Notes under the pieces: generated by a model
Told to the model about the DNA's origin: nothing
What the model saw: the letters and a program-made list of their open reading frames with translations, nothing else
Databases searched by the model: none
Part shown: in pieces, positions 34,668-43,624 of the stretch
Layout: the number at the start of each line of letters is the position of its first letter
Numbering within the stretch: the first letter of the stretch is position 1
Assembly (NCBI GenBank): GCA_963834015.1
Contig: CAWIAG010000003.1
Location: forward strand, 620,001 to 684,000
DNA length: 64,000 bases
Direction of reading: 5' to 3'
Origin: FEN-1297 sp963834015
Lineage (GTDB): Bacteria; Bacteroidota; Ignavibacteria; Ignavibacteriales; Ignavibacteriaceae
Translations under genes and position numbers: made by a program

Positions 34668-35861
34668 ATGCATAAAGAAAGATTTTATAATTCCGTTCGT
34701 AAGGTAGTAAAAAGAGAGTTTGTAAGGATTATAGAAAGAAAGACACTTTATCTGCTTTCTATTATTGTACCGTTCATCGTTGCAGTAATTCTTTTTGTTA
34801 TCTTTAAGAATCCAGTACTCAGGAATGTACCTGTTGCAATATACGATGAAGACCATAGTGAGCTGTCTCAATTAATTACGCGGTATATCGGATCAACTCC
34901 GTCGATGAAAATTGTTACTTATGCAAATTCGCTTGAAGAATTAAAAAAGAATTTTAGAACGGATAATGTTTCGGCGGCTTTCCACTTCCCCAAAGGCATG
35001 GAAGCAACTATTAAAGATGGAAAGCAGTCAAATGTTGAACTCTTTATGAACACCATGAATTTGATTAAAAGCAATACTGTAATGAAAGACGGTTCTACTA
35101 TAATAAAGACTATTTCCGGCGGCGCATTCCTGCAGAAACTGCGCTCTAAGGGCTTGATGGAAAACCAGGCAATGGATTTAGTTAATCCTGTTCAAATTGA
35201 AACGAAAATACTTTTTAATCCGAGCTATAGTTATCTTGTATACCTTGTGCCCGCTCTTGTTACTTTTGTTCTTCACATGGCTGTGTTCCTTGTTTCAGTA
35301 CTTTTAATTAGTACAGAATTTACGGAAAAAACATTTAGTGATTTATTAGTAACTGCAGATAATCAAATACCGGCAATAATAATAGGTAAAGCAATTCCGC
35401 ACATTTCTATACAACTATTAAATGTAATAATTTTATTGGGAATATTTTATCCTTTTTTCGGCATTACAATTGCCGGATCAGTTCTTACTGCCATACTATT
35501 TACATCCTTCTTTTTAATCGTAGTATTCTTTTTAGGTTTGATGATTTCGTCGCTATTTCATGATTTAATGTTTTCAACAGAACTGGCACTATTCTTAACT
35601 ACTCCGGCATTTATTTTTAGCGGTTTGTCTTATCCGCTTAGAATTATGCCTGAAATCCATTCAACGTATGCACAGTTAATGCCTTACACACATTTTATTG
35701 AAGGTTTCGTAAAAATTTATCAAATGGGCGTCCCGGTTCAATATTTAATTCCTCAAATTTTGAAGCTTTCTATTTTTATAATTGTCTCGGTTGCGGTTAC
35801 AATTTTTGCTTTAAGATACAATATTAAAAGATACGGTTTGTCCACGGAGAAGAATAAATGA
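34668..35861 (+). CDS. ABC-2-type transporter permease, first
   Basis: 397 residues of the YhhJ/YbhS type: one N-terminal membrane helix (about 28-46), a large periplasmic domain (50-190) beginning VPVAIYDEDHSELSQLI, and five further helices ending near residue 385. No nucleotide-binding domain is fused. It overlaps the next permease by 4 bases. Exports a substrate not predictable from sequence, together with its partner. Confidence 0.9.
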   Translation: MHKERFYNSVRKVVKREFVRIIERKTLYLLSIIVPFIVAVILFVIFKNPVLRNVPVAIYDEDHSELSQLITRYIGSTPSMKIVTYANSLEELKKNFRTDNVSAAFHFPKGMEATIKDGKQSNVELFMNTMNLIKSNTVMKDGSTIIKTISGGAFLQKLRSKGLMENQAMDLVNPVQIETKILFNPSYSYLVYLVPALVTFVLHMAVFLVSVLLISTEFTEKTFSDLLVTADNQIPAIIIGKAIPHISIQLLNVIILLGIFYPFFGITIAGSVLTAILFTSFFLIVVFFLGLMISSLFHDLMFSTELALFLTTPAFIFSGLSYPLRIMPEIHSTYAQLMPYTHFIEGFVKIYQMGVPVQYLIPQILKLSIFIIVSVAVTIFALRYNIKRYGLSTEKNK

Positions 35862-37051
35862 TAAACAGATTGGCCGGTTTTATTGCAGTACTAAGACGGG
35901 AAGCGATAATTTTATCAAAAGATATTAATTTGATCTCAATAATATTACTTGCTCCGCTTTTCTATGCTTCCTTTTATACTTCCATATACGTTAATAAAAG
36001 TGAAAGTAAAGTACCAGTTGCGGTAATGGATATGGATAGATCTGTTTATTCAGAAGAATTTATAAGAAAACTTGATGCACATAAAATAATCCAAGTTAAT
36101 GAAATTCTAACAGATATGAATTCTATAAAAGATAGAATTTATCAGGATGATGAACAATCTGTAATAATAATTCCTAAGGATTTTGAAAGCAATATAAAAT
36201 CAAACAGGTCTGTTACAATAAAAATTTATTTAAATACAGTTAGGTTTTTAGTTTCAAATGATCTTAATAAAGCCATTAATGAAGTTGTGCAGAATTATCA
36301 TAAAGACATAAAAATGAAAATCCTGGAAATGAACGGTTACAGCATAGACCAGGCAAAGGGTATGTATGATCCATTAAGAGTTGATTTAAGAAATTTATTT
36401 AACCCTTCGGAAGCTTACGGGGATTTTATTATCCCAGGTATCCTGATTCTAATTCTGCAGGCTACATTATTAATTGGTTTATCCGAAAGCATGGCAAGGG
36501 AACGAGAAAAGAATCTTCTCGGTGAATTATTATATACTGCGAATAGGAGTAATTCTGCTGCACTGCTTGGTAAAGCATCATTTTACATGTTTTTCTACAT
36601 GGGATATTCCATTTTTTATTTTACCGTAATATTTTCGTTTTTTAAAATAAATTTTGCAGGGAGTTTCTTTTTGTTAATGCTTTTTACAGTAATATTTTTT
36701 ATCAGTATAATTACCTCAGGCATTTTTATTTCTTCATTTTTTAAAAAGAAAATTATTGCACTACAGGTAATTGCCTTTACTACATATCCCCTATTTTTCA
36801 TTTCCGGTTACATTTGGCCTATTCAGTCAATGCCGGCAGCATTACAAAATATTTCTTACCTTATTCCCTTAGTTCCCTATTTCAAGGCTTTTTTGGGCAT
36901 CACTCAAATGGGCGCTTCCTTCAGCGATCTTATCCCACCTTTCATTCATTTGTGTATTCTTGCTGCATTAGGAACAATCCTGACTTATGCTAGAATACAT
37001 TTCTTGTTAAAAAAAGAAGCTATTAACCCGGGCACTTATATTCCGGAATAG
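35858..37051 (+). CDS. ABC-2-type transporter permease, second
   Basis: 397 residues, same layout as the preceding permease: N-terminal helix, periplasmic domain starting VPVAVMDMDRSVYSEEFI, then a five-helix bundle with SESMAREREKNLLGELLYT at its start. The two are paralogues and should form a heterodimer. No ATPase gene follows. The next gene is an NtrC-type regulator 259 bases downstream. Confidence 0.9.
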   Translation: MINRLAGFIAVLRREAIILSKDINLISIILLAPLFYASFYTSIYVNKSESKVPVAVMDMDRSVYSEEFIRKLDAHKIIQVNEILTDMNSIKDRIYQDDEQSVIIIPKDFESNIKSNRSVTIKIYLNTVRFLVSNDLNKAINEVVQNYHKDIKMKILEMNGYSIDQAKGMYDPLRVDLRNLFNPSEAYGDFIIPGILILILQATLLIGLSESMAREREKNLLGELLYTANRSNSAALLGKASFYMFFYMGYSIFYFTVIFSFFKINFAGSFFLLMLFTVIFFISIITSGIFISSFFKKKIIALQVIAFTTYPLFFISGYIWPIQSMPAALQNISYLIPLVPYFKAFLGITQMGASFSDLIPPFIHLCILAALGTILTYARIHFLLKKEAINPGTYIPE

Positions 37052-37310
37052 AATGTGAATTTTTTAGACGTTTAATTTTATTTAAATTTAACTGTTTACC
37101 CGGTTAATGACATTTGAAATAATTACTAAAAACTTGCCAGTCAATCTTAAAAGGTCAAACTAAATTGTAAGGCCGACTAAGTCGCAATTCAATAATTATG
37201 ATTTAAGTCTTAAGACATGCATTAATTAAAACTATAAATATATTATATTTGTTATAAGTTGATCAAATAATTATTAAGCTTATCATTTATTATTTTCATT
37301 TAATTGTATT

Positions 37311-38672
37311 ATGAATAAAGGCAATATTTTAATTATTGATGATGAAGAAGAACTGCGCAGGCTTCTTTCCAAACTTTTATCGCTGGAAGGTTTTAGGATA
37401 TTTGAAGCTGCCGATGCAAAATCAGCTATGGATTTATTAAATAAGGAAGAGTTTCATGTAGTTATTACTGACGTAAAACTACCAGACGCATCCGGAATAG
37501 ATTTAATACCAAAAATTAAGATGCAGAACCCTTTAACTGAAATTATTGTGCTTACAGCGTACGGAACCATCCAGGATGGTGTCAGGGCAATTAAAGAAGG
37601 AGCCTTTGATTATATAATTAAAGGAGATGATGACAATAAAATCTATACAACAACTGAAAAAGCTATGGAAAAGACCCGGATGAGCCACCGGATTGAACAG
37701 TTGGAAAAGAAAATTGAGAAAAAATTTAATTTTGATAATATTACAGGAAATTCGAAACTTCTTCAGAATGCAATAGACGTAGCAAAAAAAGTTGCAGATA
37801 CAGACACAACGGTGTTAATTGAAGGTGAAACAGGTACCGGTAAAGATCTGCTTGCACAATCAATACATAATTCCAGTACGAGAAGATCAAAACCGTTTGT
37901 GGCTATTAATTGCAGTTCTTTTTCAAAAGATCTTTTGGAATCAGAAATGTTCGGTTATAAGACAGGTGCATTTACCGGCGCTAATAAAAATAAAAAAGGA
38001 CTTTTTGAAGAGGCAAATTTGGGAACTCTTTTTTTAGATGAAATAGGTGAAATGGATATATCTCTGCAGGCAAAGCTGCTAAGAGTGATTGAGACGGGCA
38101 GTTTTATTAAATTGGGAGATACAAAGCCTTCATCCGTAGATATCAGAATAATTGCCGCAACAAACAGGAATCTTGAAGACGAAATTGATAAAGGAAATTT
38201 CAGGGCAGATCTTTTTTACAGGATCGGAGTAATGAAAATAGAACTTCCGGCATTACGAAACAGGAAAGAAGATATTCCATTACTTATTGACAGCTATGTA
38301 AATGTTTACAATGAGAAGTTAAAAAGAACAATTAAAGAAATTGAACCAGGTTTTATTAAACGGCTTACCGAATACAATTTCCCAGGTAACATTAGAGAAT
38401 TAAAAAATCTGATTGAAAGGGCAGTTATATTAACTTCGGGAAATGTATTGAATGAAAGTTCTCTGCCTGCAGAACTTCTTACATACAAAACCAACTCTTT
38501 ACCTGAGAATATAACGGAATTTACCAGTCTGGAAGAATTAGAAAAAGTTCATATAACAAAGATTTTAGATTACACTGACGGAAATAAAACCAAAGCTGCG
38601 GAAATTCTTGGAATAGGCTTAACTACTTTATACAGAAAACTTCAAAGCTACGGGATTGAGAAAATAGTTTAA
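37311..38672 (+). CDS. NtrC-type sigma-54-dependent response regulator
   Basis: 453 residues. Receiver 1-120 (IIDDEEE, VVITDVKLPDASG, and a KGDDDN segment where the usual Lys-Pro is changed to KG). AAA+ domain with Walker A GETGTGKDLLAQSIH, the sigma-54-contacting loop GAFTGANKNKKG, and Walker B TLFLDEIGEMD. C-terminal Fis-type helix-turn-helix (NKTKAAEILGIGLTTLYRKL). It activates sigma-54 promoters. In Bacteroidota such a regulator often heads the kdp cluster, and sigma-54-like promoter sequences do occur at 39629, 43021 and 43253. The likely partner kinase is at 50217-52073. Confidence 0.92.
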   Translation: MNKGNILIIDDEEELRRLLSKLLSLEGFRIFEAADAKSAMDLLNKEEFHVVITDVKLPDASGIDLIPKIKMQNPLTEIIVLTAYGTIQDGVRAIKEGAFDYIIKGDDDNKIYTTTEKAMEKTRMSHRIEQLEKKIEKKFNFDNITGNSKLLQNAIDVAKKVADTDTTVLIEGETGTGKDLLAQSIHNSSTRRSKPFVAINCSSFSKDLLESEMFGYKTGAFTGANKNKKGLFEEANLGTLFLDEIGEMDISLQAKLLRVIETGSFIKLGDTKPSSVDIRIIAATNRNLEDEIDKGNFRADLFYRIGVMKIELPALRNRKEDIPLLIDSYVNVYNEKLKRTIKEIEPGFIKRLTEYNFPGNIRELKNLIERAVILTSGNVLNESSLPAELLTYKTNSLPENITEFTSLEELEKVHITKILDYTDGNKTKAAEILGIGLTTLYRKLQSYGIEKIV

Positions 38673-38715
38673 AATAATTATTAATTTTTATAAAGAAATG
38701 AATATTTAACTAATA

Positions 38716-38964
38716 TTAGTTTTTTAAAGTATTCTTTTCTTTTAGTACATCTAAAGATTTATTTATGCTGTCTATACAATAGGGGCAATTTGAATAACCT
38801 TGTAAATGAGCTTTATCCAAAGTACTAAAGGGTAGTTCATTTTCATTATATACTACCTCATCTATTTTACACTGCTCCCTTTCCCTAACGAGATCATGAA
38901 CTTCTTTTAATTTCGTATTGCCTAAATATTTTTCTCCATTCATATACTTAGTATATCTTCTCAT
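38716..38964 (-). CDS. small hypothetical protein with CxxC, 82 aa
   Basis: 82 residues starting MRRYTKYMNGEKYLGNTKLKEVHDL and ending with a YSNCPYCIDSINKSLD segment. One CPYC pair plus an upstream Cys in EREQCKID might bind metal or form a disulfide. I do not know the family by name. The tidy length and the KEVHDL pattern look like a real conserved small protein. It is convergent with the NtrC-type regulator and transcribed away from the kdp locus. Confidence 0.6.
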   Translation of the reverse strand: MRRYTKYMNGEKYLGNTKLKEVHDLVREREQCKIDEVVYNENELPFSTLDKAHLQGYSNCPYCIDSINKSLDVLKEKNTLKN

Positions 38965-39002
38965 AAATATCCCTGCTTATAAATTTATATTTATATTAAT
39001 CT

Positions 39003-39590
39003 TTACATCATTGGAGCATCATCACTTACTTCTTCTGCTGATGTAATCAGGTTGAAGATACCAAGCGAGATGAGAGTTGAAATGTTATCTTGACTTAAAT
39101 TTTCAGCTTTAATATTTATGTAATAACCGGTTTTGAAAAATGAGGTAATCGGTTTAAAATGAATTAGTTCATTTTCAAGCTTATCATAAAACATCCATTC
39201 ATTATTCAGGTTGTCGTAAGGTTCCCAGTAATATTTTTCTCCATCGGCAAGTAATAGTTCGCCATCCCCCTTCCAGTTATAATAATAAAATGTTGCGGCC
39301 GGAGTATTCTTATTATCATCATTAATAATAATCCTGGGGTCAAACAATCCCTTTTTCTTCAAATTATACTTCTTGTTAAAAATACTGCATCCGGCAGACT
39401 TTATAAATCCATTTCTAAAATTTATGGAACCTATAGTCTTATTTTGTTCTATATTGATGAAATAATAAACTCCTGGTTTCGAAATATCCTCAATCCATTT
39501 AAACTGAGCAGATTCAATCAAATCAAATATATTATACGAATATTTATCGATAACAGTTTGCTCATCTAATTTATTCTCAAGCCATTCCAT
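39003..39590 (-). CDS. hypothetical protein, paralogue of 42429-42983 (kdp-associated)
   Basis: 195 residues beginning MEWLENKLDEQTVIDKYSYN. Beta-rich, with repeated short strands: YYFINIEQNKTIGSINFRNG, SIFNKKYNLKKKGLFDPRII, LLLADGEKYYWEPYDNLNNEW. The outline is reminiscent of tubby-C/LURP-one-type barrels, but I cannot confirm that. No membrane helix except perhaps the hydrophobic C-terminal stretch ISTLISLGIFNLITSAEE. The 184-aa protein at 42429-42983 has the same order of elements, and both genes stand in front of a kdpA copy on the opposite strand. Both also have a sigma-54-like promoter about 38 bases before the start. Confidence 0.7.
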   Translation of the reverse strand: MEWLENKLDEQTVIDKYSYNIFDLIESAQFKWIEDISKPGVYYFINIEQNKTIGSINFRNGFIKSAGCSIFNKKYNLKKKGLFDPRIIINDDNKNTPAATFYYYNWKGDGELLLADGEKYYWEPYDNLNNEWMFYDKLENELIHFKPITSFFKTGYYINIKAENLSQDNISTLISLGIFNLITSAEEVSDDAPMM

Positions 39591-40135
39591 TTAATTGTCC
39601 TTTAAATGATTATTACAAAGTGGAATAGATCAATTGAAGTGCCAAAATTAAATAAATTAAAATAATTGATATTTTAATTATTTAAGGGTTTTTTTTGAAT
39701 TTAATGTTTTTACTAAAAATACAACCATGCCAAAATGAAAATCAGTATGTCATTTTGGTAGGGTAATATGATCTTGAAATTATTATTATGCAGTCCCCGG
39801 TTAGATATTTACTCCTTCATTTTAATTTAGAAACCAATAACTTTTCCGTCTTAAGAATTGATGGCATTCTAATTGTTAATAAACTACTTTAATAAAATTT
39901 TATTATAAATTTAGGTTAATTTTAGCTATCTCCTTATTTCTTAAGGTAAATATATCCAACGAATTAAATTATGTAATTCTTAGATACAGACAATGTATTT
40001 GTTACTCCAAAATTATCAAATTGTTCTGGGATATTGATAAAATTTTTAGAGTTAATGCGTGTGGACTAAGCAAATATTATTAAAGGAGTTAATTAGTAAG
40101 ACAATTATTTTATTAATAAAATTAAGGAGTAAATA
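39591..40135. other. intergenic between hypothetical gene and first kdpA
   Basis: 545 bases without a supported gene. It holds the minus-strand sigma-54-like site (39629-39644) and a segment (39726-39766) resembling 43119-43159 in the second kdp intergenic region, with a shared TTTTGGTAGGGTA. AAGGAG precedes kdpA. No kdpF is seen here. Confidence 0.55.
39629..39644 (-). promoter_or_regulatory. sigma-54-like promoter (TGGCAC-N5-TTGAT)
   Basis: On the minus strand TGGCAC TTCAA TTGAT matches the -24/-12 consensus TGGCAC-N5-TTGCW except for A in place of C in the -12 box. It ends 38 bases before the start of the 39003-39590 gene. The paralogous gene has the same arrangement. Confidence 0.6.
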
Positions 40136-41962
40136 ATGTTTTTACAATACTGGTTCCTTCCTACTTTAGTGCTTTTAACGGCCTCTGTAATTGCCTTTCC
40201 GTTAAGCAATTATTTAGTATTTATTATGGATGGGAAATATAAACCCCTGCCTGTCTTTAAGTGGTTTGAAAAAAAATTGGATAATGGTGGTCAAGATTGG
40301 AAACAATATACTAAGGCCATGTTGATATTTAATACAGGATTATTTGCGTTTGGGTACCTCGTCCTGTCACTGCAACCGCTTATGCCATGGAATCCGGATG
40401 GAAAAGGGATGCTATCTCCAACCACTATATTTCACAGTGCTGTATCCTTCATGACGAATACGGACTTACAGCACTATTCCGGCGAAGTTCATTTATCTAC
40501 ATTCACTCAAACATTTTTTGGCTTTGCTAACTTTTTTATGTCGGCTTCCATCGGGTTATGCGCATTAACAGCAATCATAAGGGCTTTACGCAGTGATGGC
40601 AAACTCGGCAATTTCTTTTTGGATATGTGGCGGGTAGTGGTATATGCTTTTATACCTTTTGCATTGGCATTTGGTCTATTTTTCTTAATAGAGGGATGCC
40701 CTATGACTTTTAATAGTTCATATCATGCATCAACACTGGAGCCCGCTTCAATGGGAACTGATTCTACCGGCGCTGCAAAAAAGCAAGCAATAGTTGTTGG
40801 CCCGATTGCAGCGTGGGAAGCGATGAAAATGTTAGGCACTAACGGTGGTGGATACTATGGAATGAACTCAGCACATCCCTTTGAAAACCCGACAGACCTG
40901 GCTAACTTTTTTAATACGGTTGCTATGATGATTTTTCCGTTTGCTCTTGTTTTTATGTACGGTAAAATGCTTAACAGGAAGAAGCATGGACTAGTTATCT
41001 TCGCGGTGATGTTGTTTATGATGATAGGAACCATTGTCTGGTCGATTTATTACGATACGACCAAACCAAATCCGGCATTTACTGTTAATCCTGAAACAAG
41101 GACATATACAATACCAAGTGCGACAGCACCCGGAGGGACACAAAATATAACTCTTCCCTCAGTTGCGGGTCTGCCGGTAGATCAGCATTTGGGAAATCTT
41201 GAAGGAAAAGAACTCCGGTTCGGCACTGCTGCCGGCGCTACTTATGCAGCGATAACAGTTGACGTTACAGCTGGCGCAGTAAATTCCGAGCATGACAGCT
41301 TAAACCCCATGGCAAGTATTTCACCTATGGTGGGCATGTGGCTGAATTGTATTTTTGGAGGTAAGGGTGTGGGAATGATAAATATGCTACTGTTTATCAT
41401 TATCGGAATATTTATAGCAGGAATGATGGTAGGCAGATCTCCCGAATACCTGGGTAAAAAAATCGGTGCCCGTGAAATGAAATTGGCTACAATTGCTCTA
41501 CTCATACACCCATTAATGATACTTTTTCCGACAGGATTATTTGCTGCAACAGCCTGGGGATTGAAAGCCATAAGCAATCCAGGAATGCATGGCTTTTCGC
41601 AAATATTCTACCAATTTTCTTCAGCTTCAGCAAATAATGGTTCTGCCTTTGACGGCCTGGGGGTAACTTATGGATTTGCCAACAATCCGGTATCACCTAC
41701 GGCAGCCGCGTGGGATATTGCCGCCGGTATAGTAATTATTATTAGCCGTTTTCTACCCATTGTTGCTCCAATTGCCATGGCCGGAATCTTAGGGCAAAAG
41801 AAATCAAGCCCGTTCGGCCTGGGTACGTTGCGCACCGACAGCGTAACTTTTGGAGTTCTTTTATTTGCAACAATAATGATTATCGGCGCATTACTTTTTC
41901 TGCCCATTGCTGTACTTGGCCCTGTTGCTGAACATTTTGGACCGATACCTTTTGGCGGATAA
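40136..41962 (+). CDS. kdpA: potassium-transporting ATPase subunit A, first (solitary) copy
   Basis: 608 residues, a complete KdpA with ten membrane helices and all four selectivity-filter regions: MTNTDLQHYSGEVH, LGTNGGGYYGMNSAHPFENP, GGKGVGMINM and SASANNGSAFDGLG. KdpA is the channel-like subunit that binds and passes K+ in the KdpFABC pump. This copy has no kdpF, kdpB or kdpC of its own. A hairpin terminator follows and then a gene on the other strand. The second copy at 43625-45454 is very similar along the whole length (47 of the first 60 residues identical). Differences in filter 2 are YYG versus FYG. It probably shares KdpB/C from the second locus. AAGGAGT ribosome binding site. Confidence 0.93.
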   Translation: MFLQYWFLPTLVLLTASVIAFPLSNYLVFIMDGKYKPLPVFKWFEKKLDNGGQDWKQYTKAMLIFNTGLFAFGYLVLSLQPLMPWNPDGKGMLSPTTIFHSAVSFMTNTDLQHYSGEVHLSTFTQTFFGFANFFMSASIGLCALTAIIRALRSDGKLGNFFLDMWRVVVYAFIPFALAFGLFFLIEGCPMTFNSSYHASTLEPASMGTDSTGAAKKQAIVVGPIAAWEAMKMLGTNGGGYYGMNSAHPFENPTDLANFFNTVAMMIFPFALVFMYGKMLNRKKHGLVIFAVMLFMMIGTIVWSIYYDTTKPNPAFTVNPETRTYTIPSATAPGGTQNITLPSVAGLPVDQHLGNLEGKELRFGTAAGATYAAITVDVTAGAVNSEHDSLNPMASISPMVGMWLNCIFGGKGVGMINMLLFIIIGIFIAGMMVGRSPEYLGKKIGAREMKLATIALLIHPLMILFPTGLFAATAWGLKAISNPGMHGFSQIFYQFSSASANNGSAFDGLGVTYGFANNPVSPTAAAWDIAAGIVIIISRFLPIVAPIAMAGILGQKKSSPFGLGTLRTDSVTFGVLLFATIMIIGALLFLPIAVLGPVAEHFGPIPFGG

Positions 41963-42428
41963 TATTCGTCTGGTATAAATTTTTTTGATTGCTAATCATT
42001 AGTGAATTTAATTTTTACAAATTTCAAGTATTCGCTTGTCTAATAGTTGAATCACTTTCCTCAGCCAAAGTGATGATAGGTATTGTGCGGGGGTAGATTT
42101 AATCCCCGCATAATACAAAAAATATAAAACAATATTATAGGGAACGATTAAGCACTATATTTAACAATTACCAGACCTCTAATACCGTTGACCTGTTACA
42201 TAGTAATTGAATTTAAGCAGATATTAAGAATTTTATTGAGTAACCTCAAGTTTTTGGCAAATCATCAATATTTGAGATTAGGAAAATATTAGGCGGGTCA
42301 TTATACGCTTGATCTACAATTTTCAAATCATTTTGGCTAAAACTTACAACCGTTAGTAAATTCAAGTCCCTGGTATAAATGCCTGGGCTACATTAAATTT
42401 TAATTTAGCAAATACTCGCAAAATTTGT
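41963..42428. other. intergenic after first kdpA
   Basis: 466 bases containing one terminator (42081-42115) and nothing else recognised. Confidence 0.6.
42081..42115 (+). terminator. hairpin terminator after first kdpA
   Basis: TATTGTGCGGGG (42081-42092) pairs with CCCCGCATAATA (42104-42115) over 12 positions, with one G-T pair. GC-rich core in an AT-rich setting, followed by an A-rich rather than T-rich tail. Confidence 0.6.
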
Positions 42429-42983
42429 TCATTCAATTGAATTAATCAAATTAAAAATACCGGCAACAATCAGCAATAAAAATGTTTCTTGATATAATTT
42501 TTTATCTTTAATAATAATGTTAAAGCCTGAGTTAAGGAAAGAATCTTCCAAATTAAATTGTAGTAATTTATTATCATTTTGATCAAAAAATATCCACTCA
42601 TTATTTGAAAAGTAGGAAGACTTCCAATATATTTTTTCTCCATTGGGTAATAATAATTCGGGATTTTTAGACCTGTTAGTTAAAACTATCGTTAGTGGTT
42701 TAATAATATTTCCTTCTTTAATTATAATCCGCCGGTTAATTAAACCTGTTTTCTTAATAATATATTTTTTGTTAAATAATATAGAAGTAACAGATCTTTT
42801 ATATGTTTTATAAATATTTATAAAACCTTTAATTTCATTTCCATTGGTTATAATGAGTTTAAAAATTCCCTTCTTTAAATTAATTTCAACCCAGTCAAAT
42901 TTTAATGTATATAAGTCAACCTTATGTATTAACTTATCTTCTTTTACGGGGCAGCTGTCTAATACTTTTTCAAACCATTCCAT
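42429..42983 (-). CDS. hypothetical protein, paralogue of 39003-39590 (kdp-associated)
   Basis: 184 residues beginning MEWFEKVLDSCPVKEDKLIHKVDLY. The same succession of strands as the upstream paralogue: FKLIITNGNEIKGFINIYKT, SILFNKKYIIKKTGLINRRI, LLLPNGEKIYWKSSYFSNNEW. It ends with a hydrophobic LLLIVAGIFNLINS, again like its partner. Divergence between the two is greater than between the two KdpA proteins. Function unknown. The sigma-54-like site at 43021-43036 is 37 bases before its start. Confidence 0.7.
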   Translation of the reverse strand: MEWFEKVLDSCPVKEDKLIHKVDLYTLKFDWVEINLKKGIFKLIITNGNEIKGFINIYKTYKRSVTSILFNKKYIIKKTGLINRRIIIKEGNIIKPLTIVLTNRSKNPELLLPNGEKIYWKSSYFSNNEWIFFDQNDNKLLQFNLEDSFLNSGFNIIIKDKKLYQETFLLLIVAGIFNLINSIE

Positions 42984-43020
42984 ATGGCTCTCCTCTTTTT
43001 ATTATTACAATATTAGATTT

Positions 43021-43036
43021 ATCAAGCGAAGTGCCA
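43021..43036 (-). promoter_or_regulatory. sigma-54-like promoter (TGGCAC-N5-TTGAT)
   Basis: On the minus strand TGGCAC TTCGC TTGAT, identical to the first paralogue's site in both boxes, 37 bases before the start codon of 42429-42983. Confidence 0.6.
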
Positions 43037-43252
43037 AATAACATTGTATTCCGATATTTTATTTTTCGAATAATTTACCAGTATTTTAATATTTTCAATT
43101 TTTTGGATAACATATGACCCTGCCATTTTGAAAACCACTTTATCGTTTTGGTAGGGTATATAATAACCCACTCTTTTAATTATGTATCCCTTCGGGAATA
43201 AAGATTTACAATTTAACATACTATTCATTCTTTTTAAGTTATACCATCCGGC

Positions 43253-43268
43253 TGGCATTCAAATTGAA
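43253..43268 (+). promoter_or_regulatory. sigma-54-like promoter for kdpFABC operon
   Basis: TGGCAT TCAAA TTGAA on the plus strand, 106 bases before the first small gene of the kdp operon. It has the same unusual TTGA -12 box as the two minus-strand sites. Confidence 0.45.
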
Positions 43269-43374
43269 CTGCTTAGCACCTTGAAAAGAAAAAATGAAAT
43301 TGTAAAAAGCGGATAATCTTCTTTTCTAACTACTCGTATCGTTTTTATAATAACTTAAAAAAAGGAGTTTTAAT

Positions 43375-43470
43375 ATGAATATAGCAATTTGGCTTCCGGC
43401 AATGTTTTTTCTTGGGATAGCGCTTATGGCTTTGTTTTATTGGTTCATTAGCGCATGTGAAAAAATTTAA
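43375..43470 (+). CDS. 31-aa membrane peptide upstream of kdpF
   Basis: MNIAIWLPAMFFLGIALMAL continues through FYWFISACEKI to a TAA. One membrane helix covers most of it. AAAGGAG lies 7 bases before the ATG. Comparable tiny proteins precede kdpF in other Bacteroidota, so this is probably a conserved part of the pump or its regulation. The role is unknown. Confidence 0.65.
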   Translation: MNIAIWLPAMFFLGIALMALFYWFISACEKI

Positions 43471-43487
43471 TTAAAAAGAGGTTTAAA

Positions 43488-43568
43488 ATGATTTGGGTAA
43501 CAATTGCAGTAGCAGCTTTTCTGCTTGTGTATCTTTTCGCGGCTTTAATCCGGCCAGAAAAATTCTAA
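43488..43568 (+). CDS. kdpF: KdpF, small stabilising subunit of K+ ATPase
   Basis: 26 residues: one membrane helix (VTIAVAAFLLVYLFAALIRP) followed by the typical PEKF end. KdpF lies at the interface of KdpA and KdpB and stabilises the complex. AAGAGG precedes the ATG by 6 bases. It is 56 bases before the second kdpA. Confidence 0.85.
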   Translation: MIWVTIAVAAFLLVYLFAALIRPEKF

Positions 43569-43624
43569 TAAGAATTTCAATAAAAGATAATTTTAGTAAC
43601 AAAAATTTAAAGGAGTGAAATATA

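Noticed and set aside
39645..40135. Sigma-54 promoter for the first kdpA on the plus strand
   Set aside because: No GG-N10-G(C/A) arrangement with TGG-like flanks was found. The match found nearby is on the minus strand.
41242..41907. Long antisense frames inside both kdpA genes and inside kdpB (for example 41242-41577, 45808-46311, 46366-46932)
   Set aside because: They are shadows of conserved coding sequence, rich in Ser, Pro and Ile, as expected from reversed codons, with no family match.
43022..43258. 78-aa minus-strand frame between the second hypothetical and kdpF
   Set aside because: It overlaps promoter elements, lacks a ribosome binding site and matches no family. It is possibly a relic but not callable as a gene.
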